Shown: positions 39,899 through 54,229, counted from the first letter of the stretch. The stretch: DNA of 64,000 bases from Gonocerus acuteangulatus (GCA_946811695.1 OX328123.1:153579122-153643121); one strand, 5' to 3'. Numbers and translations: made by a program. The notes: generated by a model from the sequence alone, not told the origin.

Positions 39899-40212
39899 AG
39901 GGTCTTATTTTCTTTTATTTGTAATATTAATTGTATTATATTTAATAAAATTTCTGCTTAGAAGTTAACTGGGTTACACATTTCAATAATTTGAAATTGC
40001 ATAAAAAAAACTCTCTCTTGCAGAAAAAAAAATACATTTAAATGAAAGGCACCCTCAAAAGTTGCTTTAAAATGTTACCTCGTTTTCCTAGGAAAAATCT
40101 ACAGAAATCTATGGGTCAGAGAAAAATGGTTATTACTGTGGACTAATAGCTATTCGTCCAGTAGATTTTCAAAATATCTACAAATATAAGGTTAACGTCT
40201 AACTGAATCTTG

Positions 40213-40530
40213 TCATTGAGTTCTCATGAGCTGGCACTGCTCCTGGATCTTGTTGATGAGTTCCTCCTTCGTCGTCACGGGCTCTGAGTACTCTCTGCTC
40301 TTCAATGTTCCCAATACATGGAAATCTAGAGGATTCAGATCAGGAGGCAAACGAACTGGTCCATAGTGGCCGATAAAACGATTAGGGAATTCACTGTTCA
40401 TCCATTCCGTCACCACTCTTCCAATATCGGCAGGGCAACCATCCATTTGAAACCAGAGTGTGTATTCGGTAGATGAGCTTGTGGAATAAACGTCATGTAG
40501 TCTGGGAAGGATGGGACATCGCCATCATCG
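40213..40530 (-). pseudogene. Mariner-like transposase fragment, right arm
   Basis: Minus-strand frame MDGCPADIGRVVTEWMNSEF continues with FIGHYGPVRLPPDLNPLDFH (third catalytic Asp region, normally PPxSPDLxPxDF) and KSREYSEPVTTKEELINKIQ. The same frame extends upstream to WFQ at about 40455. The N-terminal helix-turn-helix part is missing. Confidence 0.75.
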
Positions 40531-41078
40531 TATGAAATTAAAGAATTTGTTTAGAACGGGTCCTTCAGTCTAAAGCACGTTTATTGGTTTTGATTTAGGA
40601 ATCAGAAAAATAGATTGAAAAATATTTTTTTCTTAAACTACGAGGTACCATTTTGAAGCTTATTTAGTAATGCAACTTTTGAGGCGGAGGCAAACTTCGA
40701 AGTCAAAAAATAGCTGATTAAGAAAATATTGAATAATTTAATAAAACACTAATATTAAACATTCTCATTTATATGGCTTTTAATGTAGGTAGCTCTTAAT
40801 TTACAAGGTAATATTTTAATAACGGGTGTTTTTATTGGAAATTTAATTTAGATTCTAAAAATGTGGTCAATATTTACGATAAATTGATCACAAATTCCGA
40901 AATCACAGTTTTTCTTTAAAAAAACCGGTAGTTTTTTAAAAAAAAGACATAAGTTTGAGTAGCTCCTCTACATTTTCAGATAGAACGCTCATTTTTGCGC
41001 CCCTGAACTACGAATGATATGCAGAATAAACCCCTAAAGTTATGACATCTCAATGTGGGACACCCTGTATATATCAGA

Positions 41079-41210
41079 ATCAGTCCCGTAACAGGCCACG
41101 AGGGCCCTGAGGGTCAGATACTATACAGGTATCTGATTCATGACCAGACGGCAAACTAGGGAGATAGTGTGGTCAGTACTATGCTCCTGCCGCCTGATTT
41201 TCCCCTTGGC
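41079..41210 (-). mobile_element. tRNA-derived SINE, copy 2 (inverted)
   Basis: Complement of the SINE at 20964: GGTATCTGATTCATGACC and CTAGGGAGATAGTGTGG are shared. The tRNA-like head is mostly lost at the right side. Confidence 0.65.
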
Positions 41211-41219
41211 TGCTTCGAC

Positions 41220-41875
41220 TGCTTTAATCATTTTATTTTTAATAATATTTTAATTTAAACTAAATAAATACAATTTTCACTTTATCCCTGGTTTCTAGGA
41301 AGACTTAACTTAGTGTGCTTATCGTCCACGAAACGAAGCAAGTAATAAAATAAATGAATAAAATAAACACATACAAACACAAGACAGGGCAAAAATTGAA
41401 ATATTTCTTGTATTCTTCTAAGCATATTGATAGAACGAACGTAGCCTGTGCTCAAACATTTAAAAAACAAACACATATTCCCCAAACGTTCATTTATAAA
41501 CTTTAAAGTTAAAGAAATTTTATAACAATAAGCAACAAATTTTCTGGAAGATAATTTATTTTCTTAATCAATTAATAAAACTGCTAAAGAAGCGAATAAA
41601 GTATTAGTAGTATAATTTTATTCGTAAATATTAAATAAAATTCCTGAAGAGACGTGATAAGGTAACTATTGGTTACGAACCTGTTGATATCGGGAGAGCT
41701 ATTGCAGGACTCGCATTAGCAACGGAAGGCCCAATCGGCTACTGACAGTTGGTGGGGTTAAAGCAATCAGGTGAATTGATACTAGCGCTCCTGGTGGCCG
41801 CTTTCCGCTCTAGCAGTACCTTCGGCTCTGAATACTTATACGTCGTTTCCTTGCGCTTAATGAGTTGAAAACACG
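41220..41875. other. Stretch with no recognised gene
   Basis: No domain or repeat recognised; short frames only. Confidence 0.4.
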
Positions 41876-42034
41876 CATTTATCGCGGTTCTTCCCTCCCT
41901 CCAGAGGGAGAAACCCCGTCTATAGGGCTGACTTCATGACGCAATCCGGAACTGACGACTAGAAAATTTTACGTATCAGAACCCCTAGAGAACGAAAATA
42001 ACGGTGGTTCAAAATTATATATATATACATATAT

Positions 42035-42106
<72 letters not shown>

Positions 42107-42240
42107 ATACATATATTTATTTGTCTGTCCGCTCTCTAGGCCCCAGAAGAATGGTCTGATTTTGATGAAATTTAGTGCAAAAATCTATCGTCTAATTTGA
42201 AATGTCAAGTTCGTTAACCCCTAGGATCTACATGTATGTA

Positions 42241-42294
<54 letters not shown>

Positions 42295-42834
42295 AATTTG
42301 AGCCACCGTTATTTTCGTTCTCCAGGGGTTCTGAAACGTAAAATTTTCTAGTCGGCACTTCCGGATTGTTTCATGAGGTCAATCTTATAAACGGGGTTTC
42401 CTCCCTATGAAGGGAAGAAAGTTTTGATTAGGCGATGTCAATCGGAGAATTAAGTCCCTAAAACTTTGAAGAAATTGATTTCGTTTATTCGAACGGTTCT
42501 TTTTGTCTTTTTTTATTCCTTGTTATTTTTTAATTGCTTACTATAGTTGGATAATGTATTTGACAATAAAACAGGTTAAGTAAAATAAAAATAATAAAAA
42601 ATGTATTTTTAGAAAGATAGCTTTCCACGAGAGACATTGGAAAACCTTGTGAATATTTTCAACTGCCTTTATGCGGGCGCCTTTTTGGGTTTGGCCGACG
42701 CATCCAGGTAAAACCATAAACCATTTCAGTAAAGGCCGAACCAAAATAATAACTATTTTAATCTTTCAAAATTCGACTAGGGAAAAGAACGGAACCGCGC
42801 TTTGATGACGCAGTTCCTGCGAGTCGGACTTTTT
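41876..42834 (+). mobile_element. HINE-A copy with an inverted 5' end inside
   Basis: The 5' end is TATCGCGGTTCTTCCCTCC with its hairpin, and the 3' end at 42788-42834 is GGAACCGCGCTTTGATGACG plus the CGCAGTTCCTGCG hairpin. Between them, 42290-42420 is the complement of another 5' block (GGAAGTGCCGACTAGAAAAT in reverse), flanked by its own (TA)n, so part of the element is palindromic. Confidence 0.7.
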
Positions 42835-42946
42835 ATTTGTCTTTCCTTTTAAAAGCTAAATCAGACATTGCGTGATCTGTGTTTCGCTTTTCAAGTTTCA
42901 CGCTTGCCATTATTTGGGCCTGAAGTAAGTCACAATTGTGGCATGC

Positions 42947-42952
<6 letters not shown>

Positions 42953-42995
<43 letters not shown>
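42953..42995. repeat. Poly(T) tract
   Basis: A run of 43 T; likely a retroposon tail on the minus strand, source not recognised. Confidence 0.6.
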
Positions 42996-42997
<2 letters not shown>

Positions 42998-43194
42998 TTT
43001 AAAGACAAATTAAGGCTGTGGGATCAATTGGAATATAAATTGATGGAACAAGACTTTTTTCTAGTCTTAGTGTACAATTGATGCGTTTTGGTAGTATTTT
43101 ACTTAAATATTTCATACTTCTACTTAAATATAGATTTTCTACGAATTAATATTATCATTATTTAAATCATTTATTAATTCGATATAGTTTGTTT

Positions 43195-43319
43195 TTAGCG
43201 CGGTTCCTCCCTCCCTCCATAGGAAGGAACCCCGCTTATAGGGCTGACCTCATGACGCAATCCGGAACTGCCGAATAGAAAATTTTACTTTCAGAACCCC
43301 TAGAGCACTAAAATAACGG

Positions 43320-43382
<63 letters not shown>
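43195..43382 (+). mobile_element. HINE-A 5' end with (TA)n
   Basis: TTAGCGCGGTTCCTCCC plus hairpin, TGACCTCATGACGCAATCCG, and a (TA)n tract ending at 43382. The body and 3' end are replaced by the Penelope-like segment that follows. Confidence 0.75.
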
Positions 43383-43385
<3 letters not shown>

Positions 43386-43409
43386 TGTGTGTGTGTGGAT
43401 CCTAAGTTG

Positions 43410-43870
43410 AAAACTAAGATGTTCTAGGTAGTTGGTAACAGCTTATTAAGTCTTCAATAATATTATATTTTATATTACATTTTCGTTGTGGAAACGTTTC
43501 GGCTATAAGCCATTAGTGCTGTAATGGAGGAGAGTCTTGCACATCTAGTCCTCCGTTACAGAAACAGACTCAAATTTATAAAATAATATGTAATAATTGA
43601 GGTAATAATAATATCATCCATGAAATAATAGAGACATGAACCATACAATTTTATTTTAAAAAAAATGAAATTTCCTCCTCAAATTAAATAATATCAAATT
43701 TACAAGCACATCATCTGAAGATTATAATGTATATCTAAAAAAAAATAATGCAAAATCATACAAACAATTGGATTGAAAATGGCTTATAGCCGAAACGTTT
43801 CCACAACAAAAATGTAATAAAAAATACAAAACTATTGAAGACTTAATAAGCTGTTACCAATTACCAGTCA
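43410..43870. repeat. Inverted Penelope-like segments with hammerhead-like stem
   Basis: GGCTTATAGCCGAAACGTTT occurs at 43782 on the plus strand and as its complement at about 43485. The outer parts (GCTTATTAAGTCTTCAATA and TATTGAAGACTTAATAAGC) are also complementary. A stem GGCT-TAT-AGCC followed by GAAAC resembles stem II and the 3' core of hammerhead ribozymes in Penelope-like elements, but the CTGATGA core is degraded. Confidence 0.4.
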
Positions 43871-44775
43871 AGGCAACGAATGCTCAAAAACAGCTATAGG
43901 TGGAAATTTTTGGAACACAATTTTGGACTTTCGTAACATTGTTTGGGCTGGATAGGAGGTGAAAATATCAAAAGTCCTCGCCCGTAGCCTTTGTGCCAGG
44001 GGGGGAGGGGGGGTTTAGAAGGTCCCATTTTTCTGATTTTCACTTATATCTCCGAAACCCTGCGTCCTAGCGATATAGCTATTCTATAACAAATGAAAGC
44101 TGATTAAATTTCCTACAAGTTCTAACCAATAAAGTTTTTCGAGATATCTTTAGTTTTCAGAAATATCCGCTCTTGAAAGTCTGTAATTTTGGGGAAAAAC
44201 ACTTTTGCCGCATATTTTTTCCTCGTTTTGACCGGATAACTCTTCAACGATGAACACAAAAAATAAATAACGGTTATAGGGTTGTAGAGTATTGCATTCC
44301 CTTCAATAATATATATTACTTTGCTATTTTATGTATTTTCTTTCTAACGTTATATACGCACTCACATGGTCTTAGCAAAACCATTGCCAATATAATGGAC
44401 AATAACTTGTGAATAACAGGTCAGTGGACTCAAAATTATATCGTTGAAGAGATATCCGGTCGAGAATAGAAAAAAAAGTGTGTTTTTTTGCCAAAATGAC
44501 AGACTTTCAAGAGCGGATATTTCTGAAAACTAAAGATATCTCGAAAAACTTTATTGAATAGAATTTGTAGGAAATTTAATCAGGTTTTATTTGTTATAGA
44601 ATAGTCATGTCGCTAGGACACAGGGTTTCCGAGATATAAGTGAAAAAAAAAAAAACCGGCGGGGACTTTTGATATGTTCACCTCCTATCCAGCCCAAACA
44701 AAGTTACGAAGTCCAAAATTGTGTTCCAAAAATTTCCACCTATAGCTGTTTTTGAGCATTCGTTGCCTGGACTGG
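43862..44775. mobile_element. Foldback element, about 0.9 kb
   Basis: Arms of about 420 bp: CAACGAATGCTCAAAAACAG at 43874 and its complement at 44747, GGATAGGAGGTGAAAATATC against the region near 44675, and AAAGATATCTCGAAAAACTT against AAGTTTTTCGAGATATCTTT-like sequence. The centre is near 44320. No protein. Confidence 0.8.
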
Positions 44776-44789
44776 TAGTTTGTAATAGC

Positions 44790-44870
44790 TTATTAAGTCT
44801 TCAATAGTTTTGTCGTGTTCAATTGTATTCCAAAAATTTCCATTTATAACTGTTCGTTGCCTGGATTATA

Positions 44871-44934
<64 letters not shown>

Positions 44935-45750
44935 TATCAGAATGTTTTAGAGAGCAAGTGGACTCTAAAACAGTCTAGCAGAGAGTCTACTTTTGCATTT
45001 ATATTGCTGTGTTGTAAATGGAATCAAACGTCTGGCTTTTGTAATTTTCTTTGTTTAATAAAGATAGTTAAAGATTGCTTGAACAAAGTTTCAGACGGGT
45101 GTTCGATCATGTCCACAAGCATGAATTTCCCTACCTACTTTTCCAACAGTCTTGCTCGTCCTTTTCCCAGAGACAATCTCTTGGAGTAATTTTGCCGCTA
45201 TCCTTACATATAATTTTAGCTATATACAAATTTTGAGACGGCTGCTCTGACATTCCCAGGTAATTCAAAATAATCGAGACTTTTCCGGCTGTCATTTCCA
45301 AACTTCCCAGGTTAGATCAGTTATTGAGAAGGGAAGAAGGCCTGTTATTGACTCGAAATGTTTCCTACAATATCAAGGAATCCTGGGGGCGTTCGATCGT
45401 GACCACGTTTTCCTCCTAGCTCTTGCACTAAGCAGTTCATTTTGATTATTCAATGCAGTTTTTCCTCCTTTTCCTTTGATGATGATATAAACAAACCCCC
45501 GAAGGAATAATTCTGGATTTATTCTTTAGAGCATTGAAGTTTAATGTTATGTTCAGATATCAGAGATAACTCTGAATGAAGATAAAGCATAACAATTTTT
45601 CGGAAGTATGTATGTATATCCAAAGTTTTAAATGACTCGGTATAGTTAATATGGTGTCACATATTGAACATTTAATTTTCCACAAGAAACCAACTTGAAC
45701 TTCTGTGCTTCCAAGAAGTCAAATTTTATCTTATTCTTTTCTGTTTTCTT
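44790..45750. other. Stretch with a (TA)n tract, otherwise unrecognised
   Basis: A TA tract at about 44875-44930; the 124-codon frame that crosses it has no recognisable domain and starts with microsatellite residues, so I do not call a gene. Confidence 0.4.
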
Positions 45751-45755
45751 GTTAC

Positions 45756-46433
45756 TTTGAGCGCGGTTCCTCCCTCCCCCATTGGAAGGAAACCCGCTTA
45801 TGAGGTTGACCTCATGACGCAATCCGGAAGTGCCGACACGAAAATCCCCAAATCACGAATATAAAGGTGGTTCAAATTTATATATATATATATTTGTCTG
45901 TTCGCGCTCCTGCCGGGTCAAAAATAGTCCGATGTTGATAAAATTTGAAAAGTCGAGTTCGTTAACCAGCAGAATCCGTCCACCGGAACATGGTTTTTGG
46001 AGCAAAATCCCCCCAAAAAATCGGAACGCTTACGTTTTCGAGTTCATATGCATGCTGGTACTCGTTATATAGGTTTCCTAACAAAGAAAAACGAATGAAA
46101 CCATTTTTAAAGCGATATCTGTACCCGTTTTCGAGAAACAATGAAACACCTACTTTTCCAAACTAATTTTCAGTTTGGGGATTCAGAAACGATTAATTCA
46201 GTTGAAACTTGTTCCAGACGTTTGATATTCATCTAATCTATGATAGATAAATTTTGGTTCCGTTTGGAGTTAAGGAAGTACTAGAAATAAAATATTTCAT
46301 TAACAGGTATGAAAAGTATAGGGATTTTCGTATATTTTCTAAAATATCTCAAAAATAGTTTGGAAATCTTGGTTAGTGGAAGGTGACCATTCGAAAGCAT
46401 ATTCCTCAAGTTCCTGTGAGTCTGTCTGACTTT
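45756..46433 (+). mobile_element. Short complete HINE-A element
   Basis: At about 680 bp this is the shortest copy with both ends. It has GAGCGCGGTTCCTCCC plus hairpin, only a short (TA) tract (45880-45892), one body unit, and a diverged 3' end TTCCTCAAGTTCCTGTGAGT then GACTTTTT. It shows the minimal order of parts for the family. Confidence 0.7.
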
Positions 46434-46508
46434 TTCTTCTATTGTTTAACTCATAGAGTTCATGAATTGCTGATTCCTGGAATACGACTCTGTTATCTAA
46501 TTAGAAAA

Positions 46509-48005
46509 AAGTCCGTCTCGCAGGACTGCATCATCTTAGCGCGGTTCCGTTCATATCCCTAGTCTAATTTGGAAAGATTAAAATAGATGTAGTTATTATT
46601 TTGGTTCCACCAGTCATTTTTTTTTAATTAATTATTATAGTGGCGTGTCAACCCTTAAGGTCACTAACGCCATTCCTGTGTGTAGTAAAGTCTTGAAAGG
46701 TCATGATTTACGATCTTACCTGGAAGGGTCGGCTAACACTAGGTCCCGCTAGTTACAAGGTCTTGGAAATCTATATTTCTAACAATAAATTGTTTTTGTT
46801 ATTTTACTTAACCAGTTTTATTGTCAAATACATTATCCAACTATAAGCAATTAGAAAATAACAAGGAGTAAAACAGACAGGAAGAACCGTTCGAATAAAC
46901 GAAATCAATTAATTTAAAGTTTTAAGCACTTATTTCTCCGATTGACATCGCCTAATTAAAACTTTCTTTAGAACCTTTTTTGTAGAGCATTTAGTAATCT
47001 TTCGAATTGTAATCATCCGCTTCACCAGATTGTCAACGGTTTTCGAGATACTAAGGAAAGTATACAAAGTTACCAAAACTTTTTTTGTCTGTTAATAAAA
47101 TATTTTATTCTAACCCTTCCTTTACTCTAAACGTAACAAAAATTTCAACATATTAGTGTTGATGAAATTCGAACATGCAGAAAATGTTTCAACTGTATCC
47201 CATAATTCTAAGTACCAAAATCAAAGACAAATAACCCTCCCTAAGAAGGACGCTAGGCAGTTGAAAAGCTATATCTTGGAAATCCATATCACTAACATTA
47301 AATTGTTTTTCTTATTTTTCTTAACCTGTTTTATTTTCAAATACACTATCCAACTATAAGCAATTAAAAAATAACAAGGAATAAAAACAGACAAAAAGAA
47401 CAGTTCGAATAAGCGAAATCAATTACTTTAAAGTTTTAAGCTCTTATTTCTCCGATTGACATCGCCTAATCAAACCTTTCATTAGAACCTTTTTTTTAGA
47501 GCATTTAATAAGCTTTCTAATGGTATTCTTCCGTTTAACAAGATTCTCAACCTTTTTCGAGATATTAAGGAAAGTAAACAAAGTTACCAAAACTTTTTAT
47601 GTCTGTTAATAAAATATTTTATTCTAACCCTTCCTTAACTCCAAACTTAACCAAAATTTCAACATATTAGTTTTAATGAAAGCAGAACATGCAGAAAATG
47701 TTTCAACTGAATCCCATGATTCTAAGTACCCAAACCAAAAACTATATTCAAAAACTATTTTTCCAATTTACTCGAAAACGGTTAAAGCTATCGCCTTGAA
47801 AATGGTTTCATTCGTTTTCCTAGCCCAAGAAGCATATAAAACGATTACTTACAAGCTTATGAACTCAAAAACGTAAGCGTTACGATTTTTTTGCGCGAAT
47901 TTCGCCCCAAACGCCATCTTCCAGTAGGCGGATTTTGCTGGTTAACGAACTTGACCTTTCAAATTAGACGAAAGATTTTGGCTCTGGGAGCTACAGAGCG
48001 AACAG

Positions 48006-48053
<48 letters not shown>

Positions 48054-48224
48054 ATATACATATATATATATATATATACACACACACAAATTTTCACCGC
48101 TATCATTTTCGGTCTCTATGGGTTCTGAAACGCAAAATTTTCTAGTCGGCGCTTCCGGATTGCGTCATGCAATCAACCTTATAAGCGGGGTTCCTCCCTA
48201 TGGGGGAGGGAGGATCCGCGCTAA
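46509..48224 (-). mobile_element. Complete HINE-A element, inverted
   Basis: On the plus strand it begins with the 3' terminus complement (AAGTCCGTCTCGCAGG, then CATCTTAGCGCGGTTCC). It continues through two body units and (TA)n (48009-48050), and ends with the hairpin and GGATCCGCGCTAA. It shares the SINE-tail insertion of copy 3 (about 46606-46690). Length is 1.7 kb. Confidence 0.85.
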
Positions 48225-48637
48225 AAGTGTTGTAAAAATGAACTAAATCAGTCTATTGGAAGAGGGGGGTTTACTTTGTACTATGTTTGAAGTGAATTGA
48301 CCAGTGTAACTTTAGTTGGCAAAGCTGCCACTAGGAGTGCCTCTGTCTGGGGTGCTGTATCCCAGACCTGCATCAGACTAAAATGCAAAGTTTTCGTGTA
48401 TTATTAAGTAGTTTAGTACCACACATACAAAAAAATCTGCAAGGAAATTAAGGGAAAAATTAACAATTAAAACAATTTTATTGCGTTGCTCATTACAAAT
48501 GTAAAAGAGCAGAGCTAATCATGCTTTTATTTTATTTATATAAGTTATTTTAAGCTAATTATTCAGGAATGCAGTCTACACTACCCAAATTCTGAGGAAA
48601 GTGCTTAGTTATGCAGCTCCTGCAAAACGGAATTTTT
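48225..48637 (+). mobile_element. HINE subfamily B 3' portion
   Basis: Contains AACTAAATCAGTCTATTGG and a G-run, then GTGCTTAGTTATGCAGCTCC and a T-rich end, as in the element ending at 23286. It abuts the 5' terminus of the inverted HINE-A copy with no spacer. Confidence 0.65.
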
Positions 48638-48829
48638 TATCTTTATTACATGAAGTTATGAAAACAAATTAAAAAGAAAACAAAGAACTTTTCAATACAT
48701 TAAACTTTAAAGTCGATTTTCCCAAAAATATGTGTTTCAAATCGGACGATACATTACCACCTATCATTTTTACCCAACTTCATATTTAAACTGCAGCTTC
48801 CTAATGATATTCGCAAGTAAAATACATAG

Positions 48830-50164
48830 GGAAAGAAATAGATCCATAGGGCAGTGATAAAGAGCTACGTCAGCTCGGAGCCCCTTTTGTATTGTATTGT
48901 AAAGGAAAAATAAATAGATCCATAGGGGTGGCAGTGATAAAGAGCTAGGTCAGCTCGGAGCCCCTTTTGTATTGTATTGTAAAGGAAAAATAAATAGATC
49001 CATAGGGGCTGCAGTGATCAAGAGCTAGGACAGCTCGAAGCCCCTTTTGTATTGTATTGTAAAGGAAAAATAAATAGATCCATAGGGGTGGCAGTGATAA
49101 AGAGCTAGGACAGCTCGAAGCCCCTTTTGTATTGTATTGTAATGGAAAATAAATAAATCCATTGGGGTGGCAGTGATCAAGAGCTAGGTCAGCTCGAAGC
49201 CCCTTTTGTATTGTATTGTAAAGGAAAAATAAATAGATCCATAGGGGTGGCAGTGATCAAGAGCTAGGACAGCTCGAAGCCCCTTTTGTATTGTATTGTA
49301 ATGGAAAATAAATAAATCCATTGGGGTGGCAGTGATCAAGAGCTAGGTCAGCTCGAAGCCCCTTTTGTATTGTATTGTAAAGGAAAAATAAATAGATCCA
49401 TAGGGGTGGCAGTGATCAAGAGCTAGGACAGCTCGAAGCCCCTTTTGTATTGTATTGTAAAGGAAAAATAAATAAATCCATTGGGGTGGCAGTGATCAAG
49501 AGCTAGGACAGCTCGGAGCCCCTTTTGTATTGTATTGTAAAGGAAAAATAAATAGATCCATAGGGGTGGCAGTGATAAAGAGCTAGGACAGCTCGAAGCC
49601 CCTTTTGTATTGTATTGTAAAGGAAAAATAAATAGATCCATAGGGGTGGCAGTGATAAAGAGCTAGGACAGCTCGAAGCCCTTTTTGTATTGTATTGTAA
49701 TGGAAAATAAATAAATCCATTGGGGTGGCAGTGATCAAGAGCAAGGACAGCTCGAAGCCCCTTTTGTATTGTATTGTAAAGGAAAAATAAATAGATCCAT
49801 AGGGGCTGCAGTGATCAAGAGCTAGGACAGCTCGAAGCCCCTTTTGTATTGTATTGTAAAGGAAAAATAAATAGATCCATAGGGGCTGCAGTGATCAAGA
49901 GCTAGGACAGCTCGAAGCCCCTTTTGTATTGTATTGTAAAGGAAAAATAAATAGATCCATAGGGGTGGCAGTGATAAAGAGCTAGGACAGCTCGAAGCCC
50001 CTTTTGTATTGTATTGTAAAGGAAAAATAAATAGATCCATAGGGGCTGCAGTGATCAAGAGCTAGGACAGGTCGAAGCCCCTTTTGTATTGTATTGTAAA
50101 GGAAAAATAAATAGATCCATAGGGGCTGCAGTGATCAAGAGCTAGGTCAGCTTGAAAGCCCATT
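48830..50164. repeat. 80-bp satellite array
   Basis: About 16.5 copies of a 79-80-bp monomer containing AGCCCCTTTTGTATTGTATT and CAGTGATAAAGAGCTAGGAC. Variants with AATGGAAAATAAATAAATCC (79 bp) are interspersed. The array stops inside the CCCATTTT at 50160-50166 and a fragment resumes at 53965. Confidence 0.95.
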
Positions 50165-50300
50165 TTAGCGCGGTTCCTCCCTCCCCCATAGGGAGGAACC
50201 CCGCTTATAAGGTTGATACAATGAAACAATCCGGAAGTGCCGACTAGAAAATTTCGCGTTTCAGAACCCCTAGAGACCGAAAATAACGGTGGTTCAAATT

Positions 50301-50357
<57 letters not shown>

Positions 50358-50362
50358 TTATT

Positions 50363-50415
<53 letters not shown>

Positions 50416-51056
50416 CTGTTCGCTCATTTCTGGCTTCCCTGATGGTCCGATTTTGATGAAATTTGGTACAAAAATCAGTCGTCCAATTTGAAAGGTCAAG
50501 TTCGTTAACCAGCAAAATCCGCCCACTGGAAGATGGCGTTTGGGGCGAAATTCGCGCAGAAAAAATCGTAACGCTTACGTTTTTGAGTTCATAAGCTTGT
50601 AAGTACTCTTTTTATAGGCTTCTTGGGCTAGGAAAACGAATGAAACCATTTTCAAGGCGATAGCTTTAACCGTTTTCGAGAAAATTGGAAAAATAGTTTT
50701 TGAATACCGTTTTTGGTTTGGGTACTTAGAATCACGGGATTCAGTTGAAACATTATCTGCATGTTCTACTTTCATTAAAACTAATATGTTGAAAGTTATG
50801 TTACGTTTGGAGTTAAGGAAGGGTTAGAATAAAATATTTTATGAACAGACATTAAAAGTTTTGGGAACTTCGTATACTTTCATTAATATCTCGAACACGG
50901 TTGGGAAATCGTGGTAAGTGGATAGAAACTATTTGAAAGCTTACTAAATTCTCTACAAAAATGATTCTAAAACAATTTTTGATTAGGGTATGTCAATCGG
51001 AGAAATAAGTGCTTAAAACTTTAAAGTAACTGATTTCGCTTATTCGAACTGTTCTT

Positions 51057-52588
<1,532 letters not shown>

Positions 52589-53964
52589 CTTTTTGTCTTT
52601 GATTTTGGTACTTAGAATTATGGGATTCAGTTGAAACATTTTCTGCATGTTCGAATTTTATCAACACTAATATGTTGAAATTTTGGTTACGTTTGGAGTA
52701 AAGGAAGGGTTAGAATAAAATATTTTATTAACAGACAAGAAAAGTTTTGGTAACCTTTTATACTTTCGTTAGTATCTCGAAAAACCGTTGACAATCTTGG
52801 GAAGCGAAAGGTTACCATTCGATAGCTTACTAAATGGTCTACAAAAAAGGTTCTAAAGAAAGTTTTGAATAAGCGATGTCAATCGGATAAATAAGTGCTT
52901 AAACTTTGAAGTAATTGATTTCGTTTATTCGAACGGTTCTTTTTGTCTTTGATTTTGGTACTTCGAATTATGGGATTCAGTTGAAACATTTTCTGAATGT
53001 TCTAATTTCATCAAAACTAGTATGCTGAAAATTTACTTACGTTTGGAGTTAAGGAAGGGTTAAATTAAAATAATTTATTAATAGAGATGAAAAGCTTTGG
53101 AAACTTCGTATACTTTCCTTAATATCTCGAAAACGATTGAGAATCTTGGTAAACGGATGGTTACCATTCGAAAGCTTACTAAATGCCCTAGAAAACAGGT
53201 TCTGAAGTAAGTTTTGATTAGGCGATGTCAAACGGAGAAATAAGTACATAAAACTTAGAAGTTTGATAAACGATAATTGATTTCGTTTATTTATACGGTT
53301 CTTTTTGTCTGTTTTTATTTCTTGTTATTTTGTTATTGCTTCTAATAGGAGGATGTATTTCTCAATAAAACAGGGGAATAAATACAAATTCTCTGAACCT
53401 GTAACAGAACTGAAAACGTAAATATTCTCCGTGTAAAGTCAGTCCGGGTCGAGGTAGTAGGCCGGCTTCAGGTCGGCTTTTATTGCACTTCATAAATCAA
53501 GATTCATTGTTCTCATCAAGCATTCTAGGACAGCTGACACTTACCTTTACCTGTAGGAAGTCATGCAGCCAAATGCTATACTAGAAATATAATTATATTT
53601 TGTGGTTGTATGTGGCCGTAGTTCAATAAAAAATAACACTACTTTCTTATTTGCATGTACAATTTTATTTTGTTTAATTGCATTTAAAAGTAAAATGGAT
53701 ATGTTAGCACTGCAAGTTAAGTAAATTAGAAATATATTCGTAGAAGAGTCTTCGTAGACCGAAACTTGCGACGGCGGAAAGAGTAATTTCTGCTTAGGAT
53801 AGTTTCATCCCTAGCCGCAAATCTTGTTTTGTTTTTTCGTATTTGTTTACATTAGGAATGATCTAAACAAAGTAATAACTGTTTCTATTCTAAGTCTACA
53901 AAATGACACTAGGGATATGAATGGAACCACGCTAAGATGACGCAGTTCCTGCGAGTCGGACTTT

Positions 53965-53998
53965 TTTTTTTGTATTGTATTGTAAAGGAAAAAAAAAC
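53965..53998. repeat. 80-bp satellite, right remainder
   Basis: TTTTGTATTGTATTGTAAAG plus GAAAA resumes the satellite monomer directly after the HINE-A 3' end, then diverges. Confidence 0.8.
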
Positions 53999-54063
53999 GA
54001 GTAAAATGATTAGACTTCAGAAGTTTAGGTTAATTAAATAAAAATACAATAGATAGTGTAAGA

Positions 54064-54069
54064 TTTATT
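54064..54069 (-). promoter_or_regulatory. POLR1E: Poly(A) signal of POLR1E
   Basis: AATAAA on the minus strand, about 40 bases after the stop codon; normal spacing for a short 3' UTR. Confidence 0.65.
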
Positions 54070-54108
54070 ACAATAATTAAAAGAAAATAAAACACTGTAA
54101 AATGAATC

Positions 54109-54223
54109 TCATTTCCTTGGTTTTCGTATTTGGGGTAAAGGAGCCAATGGTACTTTCAGCGAGTATGCTTTTGTATTTCCTCTAACATATGTCAGACCAA
54201 CAACACGTGCTAACTGGATCAAC
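54109..54223 (-). CDS. POLR1E: RNA polymerase I subunit RPA49/PAF53, last exon
   Basis: The last coding exon, 115 bp, after acceptor TTATTTTAG. Its first base completes an AAG Lys codon split by the intron. It encodes LIQLARVVGLTYVRGNTKAY, then SLKVPLAPLPQIRKPRK and a TGA stop at 54109-54111. The pattern (helix, short Thr/Lys linker, K-V-P-L-x-P-L-P, basic tail) matches the RPA49 C-terminus, the tandem winged-helix domain that supports Pol I elongation. Base composition is less AT-rich than the surroundings. The upstream intron (54224-59049, 4.8 kb) is full of transposon debris. Confidence 0.85.
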
Positions 54224-54229
54224 CTAAAA

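Larger units (their letters stand above)
39232..41067. mobile_element. Mariner-like element with inverted arms and transposase fragments
   Basis: About 39232-39760 pairs with about 40375-40920 (CTCCGCCTCAAAAGTTGCAT against ATGCAACTTTTGAGGCGGAG). The right end carries GGGACACCCTG then TA at 41067-41069. The left end is truncated at a (TA)n tract. Both arms carry part of the same transposase in opposite directions. Confidence 0.7.

Noticed and set aside
44815..45189. 124-codon open frame
   Set aside because: About a quarter is (TA)n translation; the rest shows no domain, splice support or conservation signal I can recognise.
49423..50058. Minus-strand frames with repeated FIFPLQYN-type text
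   Set aside because: Translations of the 80-bp satellite.
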